In this document: positions 1 through 5,666 of the stretch, piece after piece
Layout of the letters: each line of letters begins with the position of its first letter
Numbering within the stretch: position 1 is the stretch's first letter
Source of the DNA: Lysobacterales bacterium
GTDB lineage: Bacteria; Pseudomonadota; Gammaproteobacteria; Xanthomonadales; Xanthomonadaceae
Reading direction: 5' to 3'
DNA length: 9,462 nucleotides
Assembly: GCA_015655035.1 (NCBI GenBank)
Contig: JAATFS010000310.1
Coordinates: forward strand, 1 to 9,462
Notes under the pieces: model-generated
Told to the model about the DNA's origin: nothing
Seen by the model: the letters and a program-made list of their open reading frames with translations, nothing else
Database searches by the model: none
Translations under genes and position numbers: made by a program

Positions 1-82
<82 letters not shown>

Positions 83-83
83 C

Positions 84-1220
84 TCAGTTCTTCTCCATCA
101 GCGCAACGAAACGATCGAACAAGGGAGCGACATCGTGTGGTCCGGGTGACGCTTCAGGGTGGCCCTGGAAGCTGAAGGCGGGGGCGTCGGTCAGGGCGAT
201 GCCCTGGTTGGTGCCGTCGAACAGCGAACGGTGGGTCACGCGCACGTTGGCCGGCAGCGACGCCTCGTCCACCGCAAAGCCGTGGTTCTGCGAGGTGATC
301 ATCACCCGGCCGTGCTGGCCGTCCTGCTCGGTCAGGTCCTGGACCGGATGGTTGGCGCCGTGGTGGCCGGTGGCCATCTTCAGCGTGCGCGCACCGGCGG
401 CCAGCGCCAGCAACTGGTGACCCAGGCAGATACCGAAGGTCGGGATCTTGCGCGCGATCAGCTCTTTGATCGCAGCGATGGCGTAATCGCAGGGTTCCGG
501 ATCACCGGGGCCGTTGGACAGGAACACGCCATCGGGCTTCAGCGCCAGCACCTCGGCCACCGGCGTCTGCGCCGGCACCACGGTGACGTCGCAGCCACGC
601 TCGGCGAGCATGCGCAGGATGTTCAGCTTCACGCCGTAGTCGTAGGCCACGACCTTGTACTTCGGTGCGGCCTGCACGAATTCGTTGGTATCCAGGCTCA
701 ACTGGCCCTCGCGCCAGGCATAGGCCTTTTCGGTGGAAACCACCTTGGCCAGGTCCATGCCCTTCAGGCCGGGGAACTTGCGCGCCGCTTCCAACGCCTT
801 TTCGACGTCGATGTCGCCGGCCATCAGCGCGCCGTTCTGCGCCCCCTTCTCGCGCAGCAGGCGGGTCAGCTTGCGGGTATCGATGCCGGCGATGGCGACG
901 ATGCCGCGCGCGGCCAGCCACGCCGGCAACGAGACCTGGCTGCGCCAGTTGCTGGGGCGGCGCGGCACCTCGCGCACGATCAGGCCGGCGGCCCAGACCT
1001 TGCTGGCCTCGTCGTCCTGGTCGGTGAAACCGGTGTTGCCGATATGGGGATAGGTCAGCGTGACCATCTGACGGGCGTAGGATGGATCGGTCAGGATTTC
1101 CTGATAGCCGGTCATGGCGGTGTTGAACACCACTTCGCCGACGGAAAGGCCGTGGGCGCCTACGGATTCGCCCTCGAACACGGTGCCGTCTTCGAGGACA
1201 AGGATTGCGGGTTGGGTCAC
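84..1220 (-). CDS. carA: Carbamoyl-phosphate synthase small subunit (glutamine amidotransferase)
   Basis: The 378-aa product matches CarA in length and sequence throughout. It hydrolyses glutamine and channels ammonia to CarB. The N-terminal CPSase small-subunit domain spans roughly residues 1-150, beginning TQPAILVLEDGTVFEGES and carrying the FNTAMTGYQEILTDPSY block. The C-terminal class-I glutamine amidotransferase domain spans about 185-375. Its nucleophile is Cys265 in GICLGHQ and its His354/Glu356 are in GHPEASPG, giving a complete triad close to E. coli numbering (269/353/355). I chose the GTG at 1220-1218 because family homology begins there. The frame stays open upstream to an ATG at 1328, but those 36 codons (MPEPSVGPVPAP...) resemble nothing in CarA, and a good -10 element at 1340-1335 would start transcription at about 1328. 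The ribosome-binding site is weak (GCGAGA). The next gene, carB, follows after one base. Confidence 0.97.
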   Translation of the reverse strand: MTQPAILVLEDGTVFEGESVGAHGLSVGEVVFNTAMTGYQEILTDPSYARQMVTLTYPHIGNTGFTDQDDEASKVWAAGLIVREVPRRPSNWRSQVSLPAWLAARGIVAIAGIDTRKLTRLLREKGAQNGALMAGDIDVEKALEAARKFPGLKGMDLAKVVSTEKAYAWREGQLSLDTNEFVQAAPKYKVVAYDYGVKLNILRMLAERGCDVTVVPAQTPVAEVLALKPDGVFLSNGPGDPEPCDYAIAAIKELIARKIPTFGICLGHQLLALAAGARTLKMATGHHGANHPVQDLTEQDGQHGRVMITSQNHGFAVDEASLPANVRVTHRSLFDGTNQGIALTDAPAFSFQGHPEASPGPHDVAPLFDRFVALMEKN

Positions 1221-1328
1221 GTGGATCTCGCTATGGCTGCCTGGGACTCCGATGCGCACCGGCCAAAATCCGGTTGCAGCAAAGCGCGGACACGGTGCGG
1301 GGACCGGTCCGACGCTAGGTTCGGGCAA
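1221..1328 (-). promoter_or_regulatory. Leader region of carA with possible RNA secondary structure
   Basis: This is the predicted untranslated leader between the carAB promoter and the carA start. It holds a 10-bp perfect palindrome GGACCGGTCC (1301-1310). It also holds a 7-bp complementary pair, 1255-1261 with 1293-1299 (CGCACCG/CGGTGCG on the plus strand), enclosing a 31-nt loop that contains CCGGCCAAAATCCGG. No T-run follows either element, so a classical attenuator is not visible. car leaders are often regulated by pyrimidines or arginine in other bacteria, but nothing here identifies a specific regulator. Confidence 0.25.
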
Positions 1329-1334
1329 GCGAGA

Positions 1335-1364
1335 ATTGTAGCGACAAGTCCTGCTTCATGCCAG
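1335..1364 (-). promoter_or_regulatory. Probable sigma70 promoter of carAB
   Basis: On the minus strand a CTGGCA -35-like element (1364-1359) lies 18 bp from TACAAT (1340-1335), which differs from the -10 consensus at one position. Transcription would start near 1328, leaving a leader of about 108 nt before the GTG of carA. It is read by eye; no start site has been mapped. The -10 match is good and the -35 is moderate. Confidence 0.5.
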
Positions 1365-1396
1365 CGTGAATACGTGCGCCAAACCCACCTTTGCGT

Positions 1397-1413
1397 TGCC
1401 TGTGATTCAGGCA
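1397..1413 (-). terminator. Weak hairpin downstream of dapB
   Basis: A 6-bp stem (TGCCTG/CAGGCA) with a 5-nt loop lies 27 nt past the dapB stop codon and upstream of the carA promoter. There is no following T-tract, so it may be a processing or pausing structure rather than an intrinsic terminator. Confidence 0.25.
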
Positions 1414-1439
1414 GCAGCCATGCGCAGGCCAACGCCCCC

Positions 1440-2156
1440 TTAGCCGATCAGGTCCCGCACCCGGTAGCTGGCCGGCGGCTTGCCCAGCAGGCGCTTGGCG
1501 GCATGCAGGGCGCCGCGCGCAAAGATGTCGCGGTTGCTGGCGCGGTGCACCAGCTCGATGCGCTCACCCAATCCAGTGAACTGCACCAGATGCTCGCCGA
1601 CGATGTCGCCGGCACGCAGGCTGGCAAAGCGCGGCTGCGCTCCACTGCTGGTGGCGGCCTCGCCGAGGGTCAGGGCGGTGCCCGACGGCGCGTCCTGCTT
1701 GTGCACGTGGTGCGACTCGACGATGTCGCAATCCCAGCCCGGCAAGGTGCCGGCAGCGCGCTCGACCAGGTCGGTCAGCACCGCCACGCCAAGGCTGAAA
1801 TTGGACGCCCAGACCAGCGGGATGGCCTGCGCCGCATCGGTCAGCGCGATTCGTTGCGCGTCGTCGAGCCCGGTGGTTCCGGACACCAGCGGCGCACCGC
1901 GTTGCACGCTCAGCGCCAGAATCGGCGAAAAGCCGTTGGGCAGGCTGAAGTCGATCGCCACGTCGAACGCCGGCACGCCGGCCAGCTCGCTGGCGGCGAA
2001 GTACGGTACGCCATCGATCACGCGCTGTGCGGGCGAACGACCGACGACAGCGGCCACGACCTCCAGCGCACTGTCTTCGGCCGCCAGCCGCAACAGCGCC
2101 TTGCCCATGCGACCAGAGGCGCCATGGATGAGAATTTTCAGGGGGGATGCGTTCAT
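1440..2156 (-). CDS. dapB: 4-hydroxy-tetrahydrodipicolinate reductase
   Basis: DapB reduces 4-hydroxy-tetrahydrodipicolinate with NAD(P)H in the diaminopimelate/lysine pathway, which feeds peptidoglycan and lysine synthesis in the cytoplasm. The 238-aa product has the Rossmann loop GASGRMG (12-18), SGTTG (92-96) and the family signature HHVHKQDAPSGTA (149-161), with catalytic His149 and Lys153. The C-terminal RAGDIVGEH block is at 181-189. It is shorter than E. coli DapB (273 aa). By eye, about 20 residues are missing between the end of the DAPSGTA helix and RAGDIVGEH, and the N-terminal domain is also slightly trimmed; all recognised catalytic elements remain. The start is the ATG at 2156-2154, immediately before KILIHGASG. 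There is no clear Shine-Dalgarno sequence, in keeping with a possible leaderless mRNA. carAB lies downstream after 219 bp. Confidence 0.97.
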   Translation of the reverse strand: MNASPLKILIHGASGRMGKALLRLAAEDSALEVVAAVVGRSPAQRVIDGVPYFAASELAGVPAFDVAIDFSLPNGFSPILALSVQRGAPLVSGTTGLDDAQRIALTDAAQAIPLVWASNFSLGVAVLTDLVERAAGTLPGWDCDIVESHHVHKQDAPSGTALTLGEAATSSGAQPRFASLRAGDIVGEHLVQFTGLGERIELVHRASNRDIFARGALHAAKRLLGKPPASYRVRDLIG

Positions 2157-2162
2157 GTGTGC

Positions 2163-2192
2163 AGGCTAGCTGTTCATGGCGTGGATCGACAA
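2163..2192 (-). promoter_or_regulatory. Candidate dapB promoter, possibly giving a leaderless transcript
   Basis: On the minus strand TTGTCG (2192-2187) and TAGCCT (2168-2163) are spaced by 18 bp. Only 6 nt separate the -10 element from the dapB ATG, so transcription would begin at or next to the start codon. The -10 element keeps the key TAnnnT positions but is otherwise weak. Confidence 0.35.
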
Positions 2193-2303
2193 GGTGTGAT
2201 TTATCCGATCAAGGCGATGTGACACTCCGTCGCGCACGGCGGCATCGGCCCACCCTGCCCTTCACCATTGATCGCATTGCAGCGGCGACGCATGCCTGCC
2301 ATG

Positions 2304-2319
2304 CACCTGCCCGCAGGTG
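2304..2319 (-). terminator. Hairpin after the feo operon
   Basis: CACCTGC/GCAGGTG form a stem of up to 7 bp (6 bp with a realistic 4-nt loop), starting 5 nt beyond the stop of the small Cys-rich gene. A second small stem, GCATG/CATGC (2290-2304), follows. No T-run is present, so any termination would be inefficient or Rho-assisted. The rest of 2157-2324 holds nothing recognisable except the dapB promoter candidate. Confidence 0.35.
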
Positions 2320-2324
2320 GCGGC

Positions 2325-2576
2325 TCAGCGCTTGGGTGGCGTAGGTCCGCAGTTGTCGCAACCGCCGCAAGCACCGCCGCTGCCCGTGGCAGGCGGAGCC
2401 ACCTTCCTGCCGATCGACTGCAACCATGGCGGACGTCCCGACCTGACCAGTTGTAGCGCAATCGAGCTGCGCAACTTGCGCGCGGTGCCGGGGAACTGCT
2501 TTTTCAGCACCACCCACGCGCTGACCACGACTGCCAATGCAATCACCAGGTATTGCAGCAGCAGCGAAAGTGCCAC
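2325..2576 (-). CDS. Small FeoB-associated membrane protein with Cys-rich tail (DUF6587-like)
   Basis: The 83-aa product starts at a GTG (2576-2574) only 3 nt after the feoB stop, so it is the third gene of the feo operon and probably translationally coupled. Residues 4-24 form one hydrophobic membrane helix (LSLLLQYLVIALAVVVSAWV). A basic stretch follows (KKQFPGTARKLRSS), suggesting a cytosolic C-terminus. The tail has a CxxCxxC cluster, CGGCDNC (Cys70, Cys73, Cys76), in a Gly/Pro-rich context. This resembles the FeoB-associated Cys-rich membrane proteins found beside feoB in many bacteria: one helix plus closely spaced cysteines. I believe the Xanthomonas-group members are filed as DUF6587, but cannot confirm this. 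A role in iron binding or delivery around FeoB is an inference from position and cysteines. Confidence 0.85.
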   Translation of the reverse strand: MALSLLLQYLVIALAVVVSAWVVLKKQFPGTARKLRSSIALQLVRSGRPPWLQSIGRKVAPPATGSGGACGGCDNCGPTPPKR

Positions 2577-2579
2577 GAC

Positions 2580-4436
2580 TCAGCCCGCCCCCAGCAACAC
2601 CGCGACCTGGTAGGTCAGCAGCGATGCCAGATAGGCCAACGCGAACAGATACAGCGTGGCATACGCCATCTGCTTCCACGAGTTGGTCTCGCGCTTGATG
2701 GTGGCCAGGGTGGAAATGCACATTGGCGCGTAGATGTACCAGACCAGCAGCGACAGCGCCGTGGCCAGCGACCAGCCGTCGCTGATCAGCGGCGACAGTG
2801 CTTGCGCGGCGGCATCGTCATCGGCAGCCGACAGCGCGTAGACCGTCGCCAGCGACGCCACCGCCACCTCACGCGCCGCCATGCCCGGGATCAGTGCGAT
2901 ACATATCTGCCAATTGAAGCCCAGCGGCGCGAAGAACACCGCCAGCACATGGCCGATACGGCCTGCGAAGCTGTAATCGATTGCCGGCAGCGTCGCATCG
3001 ACCGGCGCGGCCGGGAACGACAACAGGAACCACAGCAGCACGGTCAGCGCCAGAATGATGCCGCCGACGCGCTTGAGGAAGATCATGCCGCGCTCCCACA
3101 ACCCCAGTGCCAGATCGCGCAGGTGCGGGATGCGGTAGGACGGCAGCTCCAGCATCAACGGGTGCTCGCTCTTATCGCGGCGCCACTTCTTCATCGTCCA
3201 GGACACCGCCAGCGCACTGACGATCGCCGCTGCATACAGTCCGAACAGCACCAGCCCCTGCTGATTGAACACACCCCAGATCCGCTTTTGCGGAATGAAG
3301 GCGCCGATCAGCAGCGCATAGACCGGAAGCCGCGCCGAACACGTCATCAACGGCGCAACCAGGATCGTCGCCAGGCGATCACGCGGGTCCTGAATGCTGC
3401 GCGTGGACATGATGCCGGGCACCGCACAGGCGAAGCTGGAGAGCAGCGGGATGAATGAGCGCCCGGACAAGCCCGCCGAGGACATCATGCGATCGAGCAG
3501 GAACGCGGCGCGCGGCAGGTAGCCGGATTCCTCCAGCGCCAGGATGAAGGCAAACAGGATCAGGATCTGTGGCAGGAAGATCACCACCCCGCCCAGGCCG
3601 GCGATGATGCCGTCCACCAGCAGGCTGTTGAGCGGACCCGCCGGCAGCGTCGCCCCGACCCACTCGCCCAGCGCACCGGTGCCGGCATCGATCAGGTCCA
3701 TCATTGGCGTGGCCCAGGCATATACCGCCTGGAAGATCAGGAACATCACCGCTGCCAGGATCGCCAGCCCGAACACCGGGTGCAGCAACCAGCGATCCAG
3801 CGCGTCGTCCACGCGCGAGGTGCGACTGGGCATCGATACCGCGGCTGCCAGGATGGCGCGGACCTGCGCGTGATAGTTGCCGTCTGCCGGGGTCTCGAAG
3901 CTGGGCGCAGACAGGGTCGGCGCCAGCGTGTCGATGCTCTCGACCAGGGCCTGCGCACCGTTGCGGCGCACCGCCACGGTTTCGACCACCGGCACGCCCA
4001 GCGCCTGCTGCAGTGCCGCACGGTCGATATGGATGCCGCGCCGCTGCGCGGCGTCGACCATGTTGAGAGCCACGATCATCGGCCGCCCAAGCTCACGCAG
4101 TTCTAATGCAAAGCGCAGGTGCAGGCGCAGGTTGGTGGCATCGACCACGCATACCAGCACGTCCGGCGCAGCCTCGCCCGGATAGAAGCCACGGCAAAGA
4201 TCGCGGGTGACGGCCTCGTCCAGGCTGGCCGGCTGCAGGCTGTAAGCCCCCGGCAGATCGAGCACCGCGAACTCGCGGCCGGACGGCGCGCGCAGCAGCC
4301 CCTCCTTGCGCTCCACTGTCACGCCGGAGTAGTTGGCAACTTTCTGCCGGCTACCGGTCAGCTGATTGAACAGCGCGGTCTTGCCACAGTTGGGGTTGCC
4401 TACCAGCGCCAGTCGCAATGTCGCGGTTTGAGTCAT
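2580..4436 (-). CDS. feoB: Ferrous iron transport protein B (GTPase-coupled Fe2+ permease)
   Basis: FeoB imports Fe2+ across the inner membrane. The 618-aa protein starts with a G domain: G1 GNPNCGKT (13-20), switch region NYSGVTVERKEG (35-46), G3 DLPG (60-63) and G4 NMVD (125-128). Membrane helices begin near residue 222. The two Gate segments are present, FACAVPGIMSTRSI (335-348) and APLMTCSARLPVYALL (361-376), with Cys336 and Cys366 at positions typical for FeoB. C-terminal helices include PGMAAREVAVASL (517-529) and WYIYAPMCISTLATIKRE (566-583). It is about 150 residues shorter than E. coli FeoB: the helical S/GDI domain after the G domain is reduced to roughly 45 residues, and the C-terminal insert is missing. 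The ATG at 4436-4434 overlaps the feoA stop as ATGA. The downstream Cys-rich gene follows after 3 nt. Confidence 0.97.
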   Translation of the reverse strand: MTQTATLRLALVGNPNCGKTALFNQLTGSRQKVANYSGVTVERKEGLLRAPSGREFAVLDLPGAYSLQPASLDEAVTRDLCRGFYPGEAAPDVLVCVVDATNLRLHLRFALELRELGRPMIVALNMVDAAQRRGIHIDRAALQQALGVPVVETVAVRRNGAQALVESIDTLAPTLSAPSFETPADGNYHAQVRAILAAAVSMPSRTSRVDDALDRWLLHPVFGLAILAAVMFLIFQAVYAWATPMMDLIDAGTGALGEWVGATLPAGPLNSLLVDGIIAGLGGVVIFLPQILILFAFILALEESGYLPRAAFLLDRMMSSAGLSGRSFIPLLSSFACAVPGIMSTRSIQDPRDRLATILVAPLMTCSARLPVYALLIGAFIPQKRIWGVFNQQGLVLFGLYAAAIVSALAVSWTMKKWRRDKSEHPLMLELPSYRIPHLRDLALGLWERGMIFLKRVGGIILALTVLLWFLLSFPAAPVDATLPAIDYSFAGRIGHVLAVFFAPLGFNWQICIALIPGMAAREVAVASLATVYALSAADDDAAAQALSPLISDGWSLATALSLLVWYIYAPMCISTLATIKRETNSWKQMAYATLYLFALAYLASLLTYQVAVLLGAG

Positions 4437-4681
4437 GCCCCGGCCCCTTGCTCACGCACCCTGATGCGTTGCGCTTCGCTGCGCCGCAGCGCGAAACGGG
4501 TGTAGCCCACCTGCACCAGCAGCGGCTCGCGCCCTACCGGCCCGGTCGTCAGTACGGTGACCTCTTCGCCAGTGACGAAGCCCAGCTCGCGCAGTCGCCG
4601 GGCGATCACGTCGTTGGGCTGACGGTCCTCCACGGATTCCACGATGGCGGTACGGCGCAACGGCATATCGGACAACGTCAC
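4433..4681 (-). CDS. feoA: Ferrous iron transport protein A (FeoA, SH3-like)
   Basis: This is a small cytosolic SH3-fold partner of FeoB, 82 aa from the GTG at 4681-4679. Visible family features are TLSDMPLRRTAIVESV at the N-terminus, IARRLRELGFVTGEEV (26-41) in the centre, and a terminal strand block with VGYTRFALRRSEAQRIRV (58-75). The frame is open upstream to an ATG at 4723, but that extension would read through the -10 element and the Fur-like operator. FeoA family similarity begins at TLSD, and GAG lies 6 nt before the GTG as a modest ribosome-binding site. The stop codon overlaps the feoB start (ATGA), giving tight coupling. Regulation is probably iron repression through the operator at 4698-4712. 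Confidence 0.93.
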   Translation of the reverse strand: MTLSDMPLRRTAIVESVEDRQPNDVIARRLRELGFVTGEEVTVLTTGPVGREPLLVQVGYTRFALRRSEAQRIRVREQGAGA

Positions 4682-4697
4682 AAGACGCTCTAAATGA

Positions 4698-4712
4698 TGG
4701 GAACGATTCTCA
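4698..4712. promoter_or_regulatory. Probable Fur box over the feoA start of transcription
   Basis: Read on the minus strand the site is TGAGAATCGTTCCCA, a 7-1-7 inverted repeat with two mismatches. It closely matches the TGAGAAT-n-ATTCTCA form of Fur boxes seen in gammaproteobacteria. It directly follows the TAGAAT -10 element of feoA, so bound Fur-Fe2+ would block transcription of the iron-uptake operon when iron is plentiful. The target genes being feoAB strengthens the call. Confidence 0.7.
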
Positions 4713-4713
4713 A

Positions 4714-4719
4714 ATTCTA
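4714..4719 (-). promoter_or_regulatory. -10 element of the feoAB promoter
   Basis: TAGAAT on the minus strand lies 32 nt upstream of the feoA GTG, with the predicted transcription start inside the Fur-like site. The -35 region (around 4737-4742) is poor, which would suit a promoter needing an activator or an iron-regulated promoter with low basal strength. Confidence 0.5.
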
Positions 4720-4724
4720 CCATC

Positions 4725-4737
4725 GACGCAGTGCGTC
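4725..4737. promoter_or_regulatory. Perfect 13-bp palindrome between divergent promoters (possible operator)
   Basis: GACGCA-G-TGCGTC is a perfect 6-1-6 inverted repeat, flanked by CAT on one side and ATG on the other with a one-base offset. It sits between the feoA -10 element and the -35 position of the liuC promoter, a natural place for a regulator of either or both operons. No known regulator is recognised from the motif. Confidence 0.4.
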
Positions 4738-4760
4738 ATGGTCTCTTGCTCGGAGCTGGC

Positions 4761-4766
4761 TATGAT
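4761..4766 (+). promoter_or_regulatory. -10 element of the liuC-liuE promoter
   Basis: TATGAT differs from consensus at one base and lies 31 nt upstream of the liuC ATG. Transcription would start near 4773 with a leader of about 25 nt containing AGGA (4783-4786). The hexamer 17 bp upstream (ATGGTC) is a poor -35 element, leaving room for regulation, possibly through the adjacent palindrome. Confidence 0.45.
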
Positions 4767-4797
4767 GATCGACGTATCCTCCAGGACGCTGCCGCGC

Positions 4798-5595
4798 ATG
4801 CCACATCCCGTATTGATTGCCGAGGATCGCGGTCCGGTGAGGACACTCCGGCTTAACCGCCCCACACTGCATAACGCCTTCGACGCCGAACTGGTTGCCG
4901 TGTTGACCCAGGCACTGCTGGACGCTGCCCAGGCAACGGCCATCCGTGTAGTGGTGTTGGCCGGTGCTGGCAGTTCGTTCTCGGCCGGGGCGGACCTGCA
5001 GTGGATGCGCGGCATGATCGCGGCCAGCGAGGCCGACAACCGCGCCGATGCGCTGGCGCTGGCGCGCTTGCTGCGCACTCTGGACGAACTGCCAAAGCCC
5101 ACCATTGCCCGCGTCCACGGCCCGGCCTATGGCGGCGGCGTAGGCCTGGTGGCCGCTTGCGACATCGCCATCGGCAGCACCGAGACCCGCTTCGGGCTCA
5201 CCGAGAGCCGGCTGGGCCTGCTGCCGGCGGTGATTTCTCCCTATGTCATCGCCGCGATCGGGGCGCGCCAGGCGCGGCGTTGGTTCGCCACCGCCGAGAC
5301 TTTCGACGCTGCGGTCGCCCAGTCGCTGGGGCTGTTGCACCAGGTGGTGATCGGCAACCAGCTCGACCAGGCCATCGATCATCAGGTGAGACTGCTGCTG
5401 ACGGCCGGCCCGCTCGCCAGCAGCGCGGCCAAGGCACTGGTCGCCCGCGTGGCCAGGGGCGGCGACGCCGACGCGGTCGATGCCGAGAATGCCAGCCTCA
5501 TCGCCCGACTGCGGGTATCGCCCGAAGGGCAGGAAGGGCTGGGTGCGTTTCTGGACAAGCGCGCACCCGCATGGATGCCGGAGCACGTCTCGTGA
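4798..5595 (+). CDS. liuC: Enoyl-CoA hydratase/isomerase family, probable methylglutaconyl-CoA hydratase
   Basis: The 265-aa crotonase-fold protein probably hydrates 3-methylglutaconyl-CoA to HMG-CoA in leucine catabolism. The oxyanion-hole segments are SSFSAGADLQWMRG (59-72) and AYGGGVGLVAACDIAI (110-125). Glu136 in FGLTESRLGLLPAVISPYV fits the second catalytic Glu of crotonases, while the position of the first Glu is Gly116 (GGGVG). In my recollection this one-Glu pattern with LGLLPAVISPYV is typical of bacterial LiuC proteins. I chose the ATG at 4798: the frame is open from 4738, but the upstream ATGs overlap the TATGAT promoter element, and similarity begins at VLIAEDRGPVRTLRLNRP. The downstream HMG-CoA lyase gene supports the leucine assignment. 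Substrate specificity within the crotonase family cannot be fixed from sequence alone. Confidence 0.88.
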   Translation: MPHPVLIAEDRGPVRTLRLNRPTLHNAFDAELVAVLTQALLDAAQATAIRVVVLAGAGSSFSAGADLQWMRGMIAASEADNRADALALARLLRTLDELPKPTIARVHGPAYGGGVGLVAACDIAIGSTETRFGLTESRLGLLPAVISPYVIAAIGARQARRWFATAETFDAAVAQSLGLLHQVVIGNQLDQAIDHQVRLLLTAGPLASSAAKALVARVARGGDADAVDAENASLIARLRVSPEGQEGLGAFLDKRAPAWMPEHVS

Positions 5596-5666
5596 GTGCC
5601 CCTGCCGCTCCCCGGGTTCTGGATCAGACCGTCGCCGCAGGCTCGGGGGCCGCCGCCGATGACTGA
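5592..5666 (+). other. 24-codon ORF bridging liuC and liuE with overlaps at both ends
   Basis: From a GTG at 5592 that overlaps the liuC stop (GTGA) the frame encodes VSAPAAPRVLDQTVAAGSGA followed by AADD. It ends at a TGA (5664-5666) just inside liuE (ATGACTGA). In many liu clusters the alpha subunit of methylcrotonyl-CoA carboxylase (liuD) occupies exactly this position. The peptide could therefore be the remains of such a gene after an internal deletion, a translational coupling device, or chance in GC-rich DNA. The first residues look like an ordinary bacterial N-terminus; no domain is recognisable. Confidence 0.3.

Noticed and set aside
1221..1328. N-terminal 36-codon extension of carA from an ATG at 1328
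   Set aside because: It has no CarA similarity and would start at the predicted transcription start; family homology begins at the GTG at 1220.
1217..1432. 71-codon minus-strand frame ending in a GTGA overlap with the carA start, as a possible leader peptide
   Set aside because: It begins with TTG upstream of the predicted promoter, and no normal start codon remains within the leader transcript; the overlap is probably chance.
159..2222. Very long open frame (687 codons) on the plus strand opposite carA and dapB
   Set aside because: It is antisense to two well-identified enzymes; its composition (rich in Gly, Arg, Gln, His, Ala) is what GC-rich third positions of the opposite strand give, and no domain is recognisable.
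2209..2721. 170-codon minus-strand frame overlapping the end of feoB and the Cys-rich gene
   Set aside because: It is out of frame with feoB and the small gene, which both show family features and tight spacing; this frame shows none.
2553..3458. 301-codon plus-strand frame opposite feoB
   Set aside because: Gln/Arg/His-rich translation with no similarity I recognise, fully antisense to the membrane part of FeoB.
4682..4723. Longer FeoA from an ATG at 4723
   Set aside because: The added 14 codons cover the -10 element and the Fur-like operator, and FeoA similarity starts at TLSD.
5596..5658. In-frame GTG start giving HMG-CoA lyase 21 extra residues
   Set aside because: The extension is proline-rich and unlike the family; the ATG at 5659 has a purine-rich site 9 nt upstream and begins right before the conserved LVEVGPRDG.
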